Shown: one piece after another, positions 7,863 to 17,085 of the stretch | How the letters are laid out: each line of letters begins with the position of its first letter | How positions within the stretch are numbered: the stretch's first letter is position 1 | Assembly (NCBI GenBank): GCA_903906365.1 | Contig: CAIVKC010000007.1 | Span: 1 to 64,000 of the forward strand | DNA from: an uncultured Bacteroidota bacterium | GTDB taxonomy: Bacteria > Bacteroidota > Bacteroidia > Chitinophagales > Chitinophagaceae | Direction: 5' to 3' | Length of the DNA stretch: 64,000 nucleotides | Notes under the pieces: generated by a model | Told to the model about the DNA's origin: nothing | Seen by the model: only the letters and a program-made list of their open reading frames with translations | The model's database searches: none | Program-made: the position numbers and the translations under genes

Positions 7863-9104
7863 ATGAATATTCAAAAGCGCCTCATCCTGATGAACTTTCT
7901 GGAGTTCTTTACCTGGGGATCCTGGCTGATTTCACTTGGGGCTTACCTGAAAAACACCCTGCATTTTACGGGGGGGCAGGTAGGTAGCATTTATGGGACT
8001 ATGGGACTGGCCTCCCTTTTTATGCCCGCCCTCATGGGCATTGTGGCCGATAAATGGATCAATGCCGAACGGGTGCTGGGCCTCTGTCACCTGGGGGGCG
8101 GAATACTGTTATTATGGGCTTCTACCGTCAGGGATCCCTCCACGATGTACTGGGTAATGCTTTTCAATGCCATGGCCTATATGCCGACCATCGCCCTCAA
8201 CAATAGCGTCTCCTACCGGGTGCTGGAGCAACATGGGCTGGATATCGTGAAAATCTTCCCGCCCATCCGGGTATGGGGAACCATCGGATTTATATGTGCC
8301 ATGTGGATGGTAGATTTGAGTGGTTGGAACATCAGCCCCCTGCAATTATACATCGGGGCTGGTTCGGCCATGCTGCTGGGATTGTATGCCTTTACCATGC
8401 CATCCTGTCCTCCCTCGGGGTCCGTTCGCGGCGCTTCCCTTTCTTCGGCGCTTGGACTGGACGCTTTTGTCCTGTTCCGAAAAACTAAGATGATCGTCTT
8501 TTTTTCCTTTGCCCTCCTGTTGGGAGCGGCCCTTCAAATCACCAACACGTTTGGGGATTCTTTTTTGCTTGATTTCAAAAGCAGCTATCCTGATTCCTTT
8601 GCCGTAAAGCATACAAATATTCTTGCCTCGGTTTCGCAGATTTCCGAAACGCTATTTATCCTGGCCATCCCGTTCTTTTTGCGCAGATACGGCATCAAGA
8701 AAGTAATGATGATGAGTATTTTTGCCTGGGTATTCCGGTTTGGGCTTTTTGCGGTGGGCAACCCGGGTCATGGTATGGTCTGGCTGGTACTTTCCATGAT
8801 CATTTATGGCATGGCCTTCGATTTTTTTAACATTTCAGGCTCTCTGTTTGTGGAAAAGGAAGCCGATACCAATATCCGTGCAAGTGCCCAGGGATTGTTT
8901 ATGCTGATGACCAATGGGTTAGGTGCATTTATCGGTGGTAAAACCAGCGGCTGGGTGGTTGACTACTTTACCCACAACCAGACCATCGACTGGCCCGCTG
9001 TCTGGCTTACGTTTACCGGCTATGTGCTGCTCCTGGGTTTGGTTTTCCCCTTTTTGTTCAGCTATAAGCACGAGCCGGAGGTCAGCCCGCAGGCCCATCA
9101 TTAA
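7863..9104 (+). CDS. MFS nucleoside permease, NupG/XapB-like
   Basis: Twelve-helix proton symporter for nucleosides. The start (MNIQKRLILMNFLEFFTWGS then WLISLGAYL) matches the nucleoside:H+ symporter family, as do GLASLFMPALMGIVADKW after helix 2, FPPIRVWGTIGFICAMW in helix 5 and the late block SASAQGLFMLMTNGLG-type sequence (here IRASAQGLFMLMTNGLG). Length 413 aa is standard. No nucleoside-degrading enzyme lies beside it. The start codon follows an imperfect promoter element (TCCATTTG at 7851-7858) by four bases, so the mRNA may have almost no leader. Confidence 0.85.
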   Translation: MNIQKRLILMNFLEFFTWGSWLISLGAYLKNTLHFTGGQVGSIYGTMGLASLFMPALMGIVADKWINAERVLGLCHLGGGILLLWASTVRDPSTMYWVMLFNAMAYMPTIALNNSVSYRVLEQHGLDIVKIFPPIRVWGTIGFICAMWMVDLSGWNISPLQLYIGAGSAMLLGLYAFTMPSCPPSGSVRGASLSSALGLDAFVLFRKTKMIVFFSFALLLGAALQITNTFGDSFLLDFKSSYPDSFAVKHTNILASVSQISETLFILAIPFFLRRYGIKKVMMMSIFAWVFRFGLFAVGNPGHGMVWLVLSMIIYGMAFDFFNISGSLFVEKEADTNIRASAQGLFMLMTNGLGAFIGGKTSGWVVDYFTHNQTIDWPAVWLTFTGYVLLLGLVFPFLFSYKHEPEVSPQAHH

Positions 9105-9194
9105 ACAGTCCTCCTTTTTCACAATCAGAGGATGTCCCCTGGGTTGAATAAAAATCTCCTGGCAAAAGGGGCGCCGGTTTTGGGGGGCCGGAGC

Positions 9195-9225
9195 AAAAAA
9201 AACCGCCAGGCCCCAGCCTGACGGT
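9195..9225 (-). terminator. Terminator of trxA
   Basis: Read on the minus strand: a 10-bp stem (plus arms 9202-9211 ACCGCCAGGC and 9215-9224 GCCTGACGGT, one mismatch) with a three-base loop followed by eight T. It lies 30 nt after the trxA stop. Confidence 0.88.
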
Positions 9226-9254
9226 ATTGATTTAATTTGCTGTTATGCAGTCTT

Positions 9255-9572
9255 TTAGATATGGGCTTCTATCTTTTTTACAAAATTGGTCTTAGGTTGG
9301 GCGCCTACCAGCTTATCCACCACCTTTCCGCCCTTGATAAACAGAATGGCCGGGATCGAAGTGATTCCGTAATTGATGGACAATTGCGGATTATGGTCAA
9401 CATTGACCTTTCCGACATTGATTTTTCCATCATATTCCTTGGAAAGCTCTTCGATTACGGGTCCTATGGCGCGGCAGGGTCCGCACCATTCAGCCCAAAA
9501 ATCTATTACCGTTAATTTATCGGATGCAATGACTTTATCCTGGAAGTTTGCATCGGTGAGTTCTAAAGCCAT
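9255..9572 (-). CDS. trxA: Thioredoxin
   Basis: Cytoplasmic disulfide reductase. Canonical 105-residue thioredoxin with WCGPC at 29-33, preceded by VIDFWAE, and the cis-proline region YGITSIPAILFIKGG. It follows dnaE on the same strand, 129 nt away with its own promoter-like element at 9654-9661 and a strong terminator, so it is probably expressed independently as well as by read-through. A dnaE-trxA neighbourhood is, from memory, frequent in Bacteroidota. Confidence 0.96.
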   Translation of the reverse strand: MALELTDANFQDKVIASDKLTVIDFWAEWCGPCRAIGPVIEELSKEYDGKINVGKVNVDHNPQLSINYGITSIPAILFIKGGKVVDKLVGAQPKTNFVKKIEAHI

Positions 9573-9653
9573 AATGAGTGTTTTTAAGTTTTAGTAAAAT
9601 TCAAGAGATTTTGCGAATAATTGTGTCATTTAAACGACATGGTCCTCAAAAGA

Positions 9654-9661
9654 CAAAAATA
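9654..9661 (-). promoter_or_regulatory. -7 promoter element TATTTTTG upstream of trxA
   Basis: Exact TAnnTTTG on the minus strand in the dnaE-trxA gap; predicts a leader of roughly 75-80 nt for trxA. Confidence 0.4.
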
Positions 9662-9701
9662 TATCCAAAAAGAGTTAAATGATGTTTTGACACTAAATTC
9701 C

Positions 9702-12700
9702 TTACGAAGTAATGACCTGCACCTCCATTTCAGGCCTTTCGTGCAGAAAGGCAGCCATTTCGTCATTCATTTCGAAACCATTGTCCATACTGTACATACT
9801 GATCCGGACATTACTTTTTGATTCTGAAATATTGAACTTCAGCTTGGAATTTCCCGGATGTTTTTTAACATTTTGTTCTAAAAAATTGATGAGGGCAGCA
9901 TCCAGGTACCTGGCTTCCAGATCTACAATGAGCTGCCGGGTCAACTGGGGTTTGATGCTCTCCAGCAGCATCATCCTGTCTACTTTGAATTCGAATTCCG
10001 ATTTATTGTAGCGTTGACGAAAACTTCCCGTCAGATAAAGGTTCTTTCCCTTTTCCAGGTAATTGGAGTAACGGGCATAGTCCTCACTCCAAAGCACAAA
10101 TTCACATTTTCCCGTATAATCTTCAATGGTAAAGGAACCAAACTGCTTGCCCGTCTTGGTAACCCGGTGTTGTGCATCCACGACCAGGCCGGCCAGCCGG
10201 AAAGGCTTTCCAGGATTGGCCTGAAGAGAAACGGCCTCCTTGATATCGTTGAATTCCCCGAGCTGAGTAATATTGTAGTGACTGATTTCGAATTTGAAAT
10301 TATCCAGCGGGTGGCCGCTCATGAATATACCGATGACATCCTTTTCATGGTCAAGCAGTGCTGTCAGCGGCCAGGGTTCACAATTGGGAATTTTCGGGGT
10401 GACTATATCGGGCATGACCAGATCCCCAAAAAGGCTGTTGGCATTCTGGCTGGTATTGGTCTGGAACACATTGCCAAATTTGATTATTTTTTCCAGTCCA
10501 GTGGAGGTATCTCCCGGGGGAATATAGAAATACTGGGCCCTGTGAAACTCCGTGAAACAGTCAAAGGCACCGGCATAGGCAAGACTCTCCAGGGTCTTTT
10601 TATTGACGTTCCGCTGGTTGATTCGTTTGATGAGGTCAAATATTTTGGTAAAGGGTCCATTTCGGCGTCTTTCCTCGATGATGCTTTCCACCGCCGCTTC
10701 CCCAACTCCTTTGAGGCCACCGAGTCCAACCCTGACTTCATTGTGCTGGTTGACGGCGAATCCTTTTTTAGATTCATTGATATCAGGCCCGAGTACCTTC
10801 AGTCCCATTCGCTTGCACTCCTCCATGAAAAAGGTGATCTTTTCTATACTGCCTGCATGGTTGAGCACGGCAGCCATATATTCGGATGGGAAATGACTCT
10901 TAAGGTAGGCGGTCTGATAGGCCACATAGGCATAGCAGGTGGAATGGGACTTGTTGAAAGCATATTGTGCAAAAGCTTCCCAGTCCACCCAGATTTTTTC
11001 AAGCTTGTCTGCAGCAAAGCCCTTCTTGGTGGCTCCCGCAATGAACTGGCTTTTCATTTTATCCAGGATGGATTTCTGCTTTTTACCCATGGCTTTGCGA
11101 AGCACATCGGCATCCCCCTTGGAGAACCCGCCGAGTTTCTGGGCAAGCAGCATCACCTGTTCCTGGTATACGGTAATGCCATAGGTGTCTTTGAGGTATT
11201 CCTCCATATCCGGCAAGTCATAGGTGATGGCTTCGCGGCCATGCTTGCGGTCAATATAATTGGGAATGTATGCCATCGGACCCGGGCGGTACAGGGCATT
11301 CATGGCAATGAGGTCATCAAATTTATCCGGCTTCAGGTCGCGGAGGTATTTTTGCATACCCGGACTTTCAAACTGGAAGGTTCCGATGGTTTCAGCCCGC
11401 TGGTAGAGTTCGAAGGTTTTTTTGTCATCCAGCGGAATGGTATCAATGTCTATGTCAATGCCCTTGTTTTCGCGAATGAGTTCCAGGGCGGTTTTCAGGA
11501 TATTCAGGGTCCTGAGTCCCAAAAAGTCCATCTTGATAACTCCGGCTTCCTCAATGATGCTGCCTTCGATCTGGGTCACCAGTAATTCCGAGTCCTTGGC
11601 GGTGCAAACCGGCAGTATTTCAAGCAGATCCCCGGGTGCGATGATAATACCCGCGGCATGCAAACCGGTGTTGCGAACGGATCCTTCCAGTCTTTCCGCT
11701 TCATGCAGGACCCGGCTCCTGATATCGGTGCCATTATAGATCTCCCGGATTTTTTTTACATTTTCCAGGTCATCGGGGTTGATGCCCTCTTTTTCCACCA
11801 GGGATTTTGGACCCTCCTTGGCGGAGATGGGTGCGTGCAAAACACGTTTCAGTTCAATACCGGGACGGTCGGGAACCAATTTGGCCAGGGCATTGGACTC
11901 AGGCAGGGGCAGGTCAAGGGCTCTTGCCACATCCTTGATGCTCATTTTAGCTGCCATGGTTCCGTAGGTTACAATTTGAGCTACCTGGTTTTTACCATAT
12001 TTTTTTACCACATAATCAATCACCTTCTGACGGCCTTCATCATCAAAATCCGTGTCGATATCGGGCATGGATTTTCGGTCGGGATTGAGGAATCTTTCAA
12101 AAAGGAGATTATATTTTATCGGATCAATATTGGTTATACCGATGCAGTAGGCTACCACACTTCCGGCCGCAGATCCGCGTCCGGGACCTACAAATACCCC
12201 CATTTCCCTGCCGGCTTTTATAAAATCACTCACAATCAGGAAATAGCCGGCAAAACCCATGGTTTTTACCGTAAAAAGTTCAAAATCGATTCTTTCCTGT
12301 ATTTCTGGCGTCAGGTCACTGTATCTAAGCCTGGCCCCCTCATAGGTGATATGACGCAGGTATTCCCATTGGTTCAGGTTGCTGTCAGCATGTACCTGGA
12401 ATTCTTTAGGTACCGGGAATGCCGGCAGCATGATGTCCTTTTTGAGGTTTAAGACCTCCACCTTATCTGCCACCAGGTTGGTATTGTCAATGGCCTGGGG
12501 CACATCCTGGAAGAGTTTTTCCATTTCCGCACTGGTCTTGAAATAGAACTGGTCATTGGGAAATTTGAAACGCCTGTTCTTTGACTGGGCATCGTCATTG
12601 ACAAAATCATCAAATCCTGGTGTACTCTGCTTTTCACCGGTGTTTATGCAAAGCAATATATCATGGGCGTTGTAGTCATCCTGGTCGGTATAGTGGCTGT

Positions 12701-13340
12701 CGTTGGTGGCGATGACGGGCACCCGGTATTTTTTGGAAAATCCGAGAAGCGCCTGATTGATTTTATCCTGTTCGGGAATATTATGTCTTTGCAGTTCAAT
12801 GATATAATCCTCCCCAAAGATATCAAGCCACCATTTGAATTCCTTTTCAGCCTCCTGCTCATTGCCATGCAGTATGGTCTGGGGCACATAGGCCCCGATG
12901 CAGCAGGTTGTTGCAATAAGTCCCTCATGGTATTTTTCGATGAGTTCCTTATCGATGCGCGGATATTTGCTGTACATACCTTCCAGGTAACCCAGTGAGG
13001 TTAGCTTTATCAGGTTCTGATAACCAATTTTATTCTTTGCCAGCAATACCTGGTGGTATCGGTGATCCTTCTGTTCTTTGGTAAAAACCTTTCGGTGCCT
13101 GTCGGCGACTACATAAAATTCACAGCCTACAATCGGTTTTACCTTCAGTGTACCGTCCTCATTTTTATGTTTGTATGCTTCGGCAACAAATTCGAAGGCC
13201 CCGAACATATTTCCATGATCGGTGATGGCCAGGGCGGGCATATTGTCACTTACGGCTTTTTTATAAAGGCTCTGAATGGAAGCGGCTCCGTCCAGCAGGG
13301 AAAATTGCGTGTGCACATGCAAATGAGAAAATTTGGGCAT
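9702..13340 (-). CDS. dnaE: DNA polymerase III alpha subunit
   Basis: Replicative DNA polymerase catalytic subunit, 1212 aa, normal for DnaE. The N-terminal PHP domain begins HLHVHTQFSLLDGAASIQSL with DHGNMFGAFE and ATNDSHY metal-site motifs retained. The C-family polymerase core carries VGPGRGSAAGSVVAYCIGI and the catalytic PDIDTDFDDEGRQ. Fingers and tau-binding parts follow (GDADVLRKAMGKK, FNKSHSTCYAYVAYQTAYLK). An OB-fold near 1040-1110 (LAGLVVDAQHRVTKTGKQFG) precedes the C-terminus. Intact and full length. Start ATG at 13340 fits the conserved N-terminus. Confidence 0.97.
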   Translation of the reverse strand: MPKFSHLHVHTQFSLLDGAASIQSLYKKAVSDNMPALAITDHGNMFGAFEFVAEAYKHKNEDGTLKVKPIVGCEFYVVADRHRKVFTKEQKDHRYHQVLLAKNKIGYQNLIKLTSLGYLEGMYSKYPRIDKELIEKYHEGLIATTCCIGAYVPQTILHGNEQEAEKEFKWWLDIFGEDYIIELQRHNIPEQDKINQALLGFSKKYRVPVIATNDSHYTDQDDYNAHDILLCINTGEKQSTPGFDDFVNDDAQSKNRRFKFPNDQFYFKTSAEMEKLFQDVPQAIDNTNLVADKVEVLNLKKDIMLPAFPVPKEFQVHADSNLNQWEYLRHITYEGARLRYSDLTPEIQERIDFELFTVKTMGFAGYFLIVSDFIKAGREMGVFVGPGRGSAAGSVVAYCIGITNIDPIKYNLLFERFLNPDRKSMPDIDTDFDDEGRQKVIDYVVKKYGKNQVAQIVTYGTMAAKMSIKDVARALDLPLPESNALAKLVPDRPGIELKRVLHAPISAKEGPKSLVEKEGINPDDLENVKKIREIYNGTDIRSRVLHEAERLEGSVRNTGLHAAGIIIAPGDLLEILPVCTAKDSELLVTQIEGSIIEEAGVIKMDFLGLRTLNILKTALELIRENKGIDIDIDTIPLDDKKTFELYQRAETIGTFQFESPGMQKYLRDLKPDKFDDLIAMNALYRPGPMAYIPNYIDRKHGREAITYDLPDMEEYLKDTYGITVYQEQVMLLAQKLGGFSKGDADVLRKAMGKKQKSILDKMKSQFIAGATKKGFAADKLEKIWVDWEAFAQYAFNKSHSTCYAYVAYQTAYLKSHFPSEYMAAVLNHAGSIEKITFFMEECKRMGLKVLGPDINESKKGFAVNQHNEVRVGLGGLKGVGEAAVESIIEERRRNGPFTKIFDLIKRINQRNVNKKTLESLAYAGAFDCFTEFHRAQYFYIPPGDTSTGLEKIIKFGNVFQTNTSQNANSLFGDLVMPDIVTPKIPNCEPWPLTALLDHEKDVIGIFMSGHPLDNFKFEISHYNITQLGEFNDIKEAVSLQANPGKPFRLAGLVVDAQHRVTKTGKQFGSFTIEDYTGKCEFVLWSEDYARYSNYLEKGKNLYLTGSFRQRYNKSEFEFKVDRMMLLESIKPQLTRQLIVDLEARYLDAALINFLEQNVKKHPGNSKLKFNISESKSNVRISMYSMDNGFEMNDEMAAFLHERPEMEVQVITS

Positions 13341-13787
13341 ACTTATGTGAGGTTTGTACCTGGGAAACCGTTTAAATCATAAAAAAAGAAAGCATTCTCA
13401 AAACTACCTGGTATTCAGAGTTTTATCCGATTGAAAATTTGTGGCTCTACTCCGCATGCCATCAAATCGGGCTTCCCGGGAAACCTGGTATTTCTGTGCA
13501 ATTAACTAACAAATCAGTAATATGCTTCGTTCACCGATGACACATTCTTTCCACAACTGTTAATTGGGTGAGCTCTAATAATTTGGAACATGGTGACTGA
13601 TGTCCCTTACCAGGCTCCTTTTAGCTGGGATTTGCCCTTCTCTGCAAATGTTTCATTTCCAGCCGGTATTATCCTGCCAAGACCCCTGAAATTGATCCAG
13701 GTCAAGGGGAATATAGCGCTGTATGAATTTGGAAATGTATTTGTTATCTTTGCCCGCGTGCTTATTACCTCATTAAAGAAGAAAGCT
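13341..13787. other. Divergent intergenic region, 447 bp, with promoter element
   Basis: Lies between dnaE (-) and the NlpC/P60 gene (+). A -7 element TATCTTTG occurs at 13745-13752 and would start transcription near 13756, about 32 nt before the GTG at 13788. I see no gene in the remainder; the plus-strand ORF from 13590 is the upstream extension of the NlpC/P60 frame. Confidence 0.45.
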
Positions 13788-14468
13788 GTGAAAAATCTAC
13801 TGATTATAACATGCATCCTTTTTTCGGCTTCCAGCTGCAGCAGCCTGAAACCTTCCACAGCGGGGAAGACCTATGCCGTGGTGCCACGCAACCCATCTTC
13901 TATAGAATTTATTAATAATATATCCATCCAGCCTCAGGGACATGCAGGCAGGATGGGCAATGACCATGGTGAGGCCAATCCTTATATTAAGGCTTCCCCG
14001 GTAACGGCCGCAAACAATGCGGCGCTTATTGAGAATTATTCACCCCTTCAGTTCAAATACGCCATTCTGATGGATGCAACGGTGGAGGAAATGAATAATG
14101 CGAAGCTGCTTTCTTTCATTGAGGACTGGTATGGAACCCGATACAGATATGGAGGAAGTTCCAAGGAAGGGATTGATTGTTCGGCCTTTGTATCTTACCT
14201 GATGTCAGCCGTCTATGGTGTGGGCAACCTCCCCCGGATTTCCAAGGACCAGTATGAAACCTGCAAAAGGGTGAAGAGAAGCGAACTGGCAGAAGGGGAC
14301 CTTGTTTTCTTTCATACACTGGGAAGGAGAAAGTCTGTGACCCATGTGGGCGTCTACCTTCGTAACAATAAGTTTATTCATGCTTCCATATCCGGAGTTA
14401 TGATCAGCAGTATGGAAGAGGGCTACTACGACCAGCATTTTGTAGGGGCAGGCCGGGTGATCGAATAG
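13788..14468 (+). CDS. NlpC/P60 family lipoprotein (cell-wall peptidase)
   Basis: Periplasmic endopeptidase of the NlpC/P60 type, which cuts peptidoglycan stem peptides. GTG at 13788 gives a lipoprotein signal (VKNLLIITCILFSASSC, Cys 17); the frame is open further upstream but those residues precede the promoter element. The catalytic domain (about 105-225) has YRYGGSSKEGIDCSAFVSYL with the nucleophile Cys, GDLVFFHTLGRRKSVTHVGV with the His, and KFIHASISGVMIS. The third polar residue probably follows in the HAS region. The protein is 226 aa, single-domain. Monocistronic; converges with the desaturase-family gene. Confidence 0.88.
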   Translation: MKNLLIITCILFSASSCSSLKPSTAGKTYAVVPRNPSSIEFINNISIQPQGHAGRMGNDHGEANPYIKASPVTAANNAALIENYSPLQFKYAILMDATVEEMNNAKLLSFIEDWYGTRYRYGGSSKEGIDCSAFVSYLMSAVYGVGNLPRISKDQYETCKRVKRSELAEGDLVFFHTLGRRKSVTHVGVYLRNNKFIHASISGVMISSMEEGYYDQHFVGAGRVIE

Positions 14469-14500
14469 CCGTTTTTTTGGACGATGTATGGCACCGGCGA

Positions 14501-15460
14501 CTACCTCATGCCGGGAATATCCTTCACCTGGTAGGGTCTTTGTTCAGCAGATACGTCTGCCTGGTTTTGTTGAATGTCTTCTGATTTTCTTAGCTGCTCA
14601 CTGGTTAACCTGCTTCCGTCGTGACTCCATCCCGGGGGACCGAAAAGGTATTGCCATCTTTGTTTTAAACTGATATTTTTTTGACCGACATCTTTCCAAA
14701 TATGGCTCCATTCATGAAAAACAAGGTTTACAGGGGTTTTCTTTTTTAATGGAGTGGTCAGGCCGTATTTTTTTGCCTGGTAAAGGTGATCGGCCAGCTC
14801 TGGCTGGAAAGTCCCAAAAAGCTGGTCCCATATTATCAAAAACATCCCCATATTTTTATCCAGGTACTTGGGATTGGAGGCATGATGCACCCGGTGATGG
14901 GAGGGGGTTACCAGGATGTATTCCAGCCATCCCAATTTGTCAATGAGCTCAGTGTGCACCAGAATGCCCCATATCTGGGTTGCAGAATAAATGAACATGA
15001 TATCCAGGGCCCTGAATCCGCACAATGCCAGGGGAATAAAATAGATAAACCGGTACAGGGGCTGGAAAACCGATGACCGGAATCCAACGGTCAGATTCAT
15101 ATACTCCGATGAATGATGGGTCACGTGGACCGCCCAGAAAAAGCGGATTTCATGGTCAAAACGGTGCAGCCAGTAGTAGAGAAAATCCTCGGCCAGCAGC
15201 AGCATAAACCAATAGGAGAATACATTGGTGATACTAATAAAGCGGTGTCTGTATGAATAATCAAGAATAATAACATATACTGCCCTGAATGATAAATCTA
15301 TAATACTATTTAATAGCATCAGATATACATTGGACGCTGTATCCTTCCAGTGATAGGCTTTTCGGTGTCGGTAATTGCTGAGCAGGATTTCCAGGCCTAT
15401 AAAAATCAGGTAGACCGGAGTGGAAATGAGTATTAATATTTGTTCCCTGATTGCGTGCAC
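14501..15460 (-). CDS. Sterol desaturase / fatty acid hydroxylase family protein
   Basis: Integral membrane di-iron oxidase-family protein. The histidine clusters are present in order: HRFDHE (HxxxH), HVTHHSSEYMN (HxxHH) and SHHRVHHASNP (HHxxHH), plus an additional HTELID between helices. Four to six hydrophobic segments surround them. Such proteins hydroxylate or desaturate lipids, carotenoids or sphingolipids; the substrate is not readable. The start is GTG at 15460 (VHAIREQILILI) because no ATG occurs before the first helix. It is divergent from the YkgJ-like gene with about 60 nt between starts. Confidence 0.85.
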   Translation of the reverse strand: MHAIREQILILISTPVYLIFIGLEILLSNYRHRKAYHWKDTASNVYLMLLNSIIDLSFRAVYVIILDYSYRHRFISITNVFSYWFMLLLAEDFLYYWLHRFDHEIRFFWAVHVTHHSSEYMNLTVGFRSSVFQPLYRFIYFIPLALCGFRALDIMFIYSATQIWGILVHTELIDKLGWLEYILVTPSHHRVHHASNPKYLDKNMGMFLIIWDQLFGTFQPELADHLYQAKKYGLTTPLKKKTPVNLVFHEWSHIWKDVGQKNISLKQRWQYLFGPPGWSHDGSRLTSEQLRKSEDIQQNQADVSAEQRPYQVKDIPGMR

Positions 15461-15522
15461 GGGTGCAAAAATACAAGGTATACCTGATACGGCATACCTT
15501 CGTGGGCATAATCATTGTTAAA

Positions 15523-16008
15523 ATGAGTGAACAACTACTGGATAACTGGGAAAAGAAATCAGCAGAACATCAGAAATTATATAAGAATTACCTGCAAAGG
15601 GCCAATAAGAAAACGGTATTGAAACAATTGCCGGCATTGCATGAGGAGGCTTTTGAAAAAATTAACTGTCTGCAGTGTGCCAATTGTTGCAAATCCTATT
15701 CGCCCCGTTTTAAGCCTCCGGATATCAGACGCATTTCCAAATACCTGCAGATGAAGGAAACTGAATTCATACAAAATTACCTGCAGATGGATGAGGAAGG
15801 TGATTATGTGGCCAAAACCGCACCCTGTCCTTTTTTGGGCGCCGGTAATTTGTGCTCCATTTATGATGTGCGCCCCTCAGATTGTGAACGCTACCCCTAT
15901 ACTGACGAGGATGTGCTGTTAAAAAGACCCCAGCTCACCCTGAAGAATTCCACCTGCTGCCCCATTGTGTATTTTGTATTGGAAAAGCTGATGAAATCAA
16001 ACGCATAA
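15523..16008 (+). CDS. YkgJ-family cysteine cluster protein
   Basis: Small soluble metal-binding protein of the YkgJ/CxxCxxCC type (zinc- or iron-chelating domain). Cysteines occur as LQCANCCKSYSPRF, APCPFLGAGNLCSIYDVRPS then DCERYPY, the typical pattern. The ATG at 15523 (MSEQLLDNWEKKSAEH) is preferred over a frame extension from 15451. A sequence TACCTTCG at 15495-15502 resembles the -7 element and would give a leader of about 17 nt. Cellular role of this family is not settled. Confidence 0.85.
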   Translation: MSEQLLDNWEKKSAEHQKLYKNYLQRANKKTVLKQLPALHEEAFEKINCLQCANCCKSYSPRFKPPDIRRISKYLQMKETEFIQNYLQMDEEGDYVAKTAPCPFLGAGNLCSIYDVRPSDCERYPYTDEDVLLKRPQLTLKNSTCCPIVYFVLEKLMKSNA

Positions 16009-16091
16009 GGCGCTCTGGCGGGTAGGCCATGTGGCCTGGCTGTATAATCCTGCCATAGTGGGATGCCCTCCGGCTGCAATGAATATCCCTA

Positions 16092-16991
16092 TTAACCGGC
16101 CGTGAGTTCTTCATAGGCAGCCTGTAGCCCCCTTTCTATGCCGTCTCCCTGCCACTCGGTTACGCCCGGTATGGTTTTTTCTTTGAGTATATCCTCTCTG
16201 GATTTTCCTGCCTTGATTTGTTTTCCCACAAAATCGAGCAGTTTACCCAGGTAGTCCTGCATTGCTTTGAGGTCATTTTTTCCACCGGTTACTTTTTCCG
16301 GGTCAAAAGCATGGCCAAATATAAACAGGGTATCCCCGTCAAAGGTGTTGAGGGCCCCCTCCAGTACCTGGATCCAGTTTCTTATGGATGCGCCGGCGCT
16401 CCGGTCGATAAACGCCCAGCGGCGGTTGAAGACCAAATCACCCATATGCGCAATATTGGCATGCTGAAAATGAATGATACTATCCCCGTTGGTATGAGCT
16501 GGTCCAAAATAATAGGTCCTTATTTGTTCAGCACCTGCCGATACTTTCCAACTCTCCCCGTAAGTGATGTCAGGGTAGAGTTGTTTATCTTCTGATTGTT
16601 GGGCTATGGCCACTTTTTGCTGGTTAGCCAGCGAATTGCTATGGGCAGCCACATGCTTTACAAGGCCCTTAAATGAAATATTCCCGGCGGTATGGTCTCC
16701 ATGATGGTGTGTATTGATGAGGAGCTGAAAGGGCTTGTCCCCGCTTTTTTTCAGCGCATCGATCAGATGGCGGGACTGCTCGGGAAATTCGGCATCTACC
16801 ACCACATAACCCTCCGGGGAGGAAAAATACCCGATGGTGCCTCCTTTTTCGGTAAAAATCCCAACATCTCCCCGGAGTATTTTCATCTTCCAGGGATCTT
16901 CTGCGGACCAGTTGGCGAAAAGGCCGTTGTTTAGCATGGTAAGGCCTCCCAGCGTGAGGGAAGCGTGCTTTAAGAAGTTTCTGCGTTTCAT
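16092..16991 (-). CDS. Metallo-beta-lactamase-fold hydrolase, exported
   Basis: Exported MBL-fold enzyme. The N-terminus MKRRNFLKHASLTLGGLTML is a Tat-like signal with a twin-Arg (KRRNFLK). Metal ligands are seen in NTHHHGDHTAGN (HxHxDH), GPAHTNGDS, AHMGDLVFNR and FGHAFD. Length 299 aa. Unlike true beta-lactamases, the spacing and Tat-type signal fit the SoxH/quinoprotein-relay-like branch; the substrate is unknown. It lies downstream of the MFS gene on the same strand but 94 nt away. Confidence 0.85.
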   Translation of the reverse strand: MKRRNFLKHASLTLGGLTMLNNGLFANWSAEDPWKMKILRGDVGIFTEKGGTIGYFSSPEGYVVVDAEFPEQSRHLIDALKKSGDKPFQLLINTHHHGDHTAGNISFKGLVKHVAAHSNSLANQQKVAIAQQSEDKQLYPDITYGESWKVSAGAEQIRTYYFGPAHTNGDSIIHFQHANIAHMGDLVFNRRWAFIDRSAGASIRNWIQVLEGALNTFDGDTLFIFGHAFDPEKVTGGKNDLKAMQDYLGKLLDFVGKQIKAGKSREDILKEKTIPGVTEWQGDGIERGLQAAYEELTAG

Positions 16992-17085
16992 AAATGGGAG
17001 GTTTGATCTTCCTAAGGTACGAATTTGTTGTTTTGATTTCTACCTGTCCTGCGCTGCACCAGGAACGGGCCAGTCAAACATATTA

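Noticed and set aside
10014-11585. 523-codon plus-strand ORF inside dnaE
   Set aside because: Complementary shadow of dnaE; composition is mirrored from a strongly coding antisense frame.
11658-12452. 264-codon plus-strand ORF inside dnaE
   Set aside because: Also an antisense shadow of dnaE.
16024-16037. AGGCCATGTGGCCT hairpin between YkgJ-like and MBL-fold genes
   Set aside because: No T run on either side and a two-base loop; chance palindrome.
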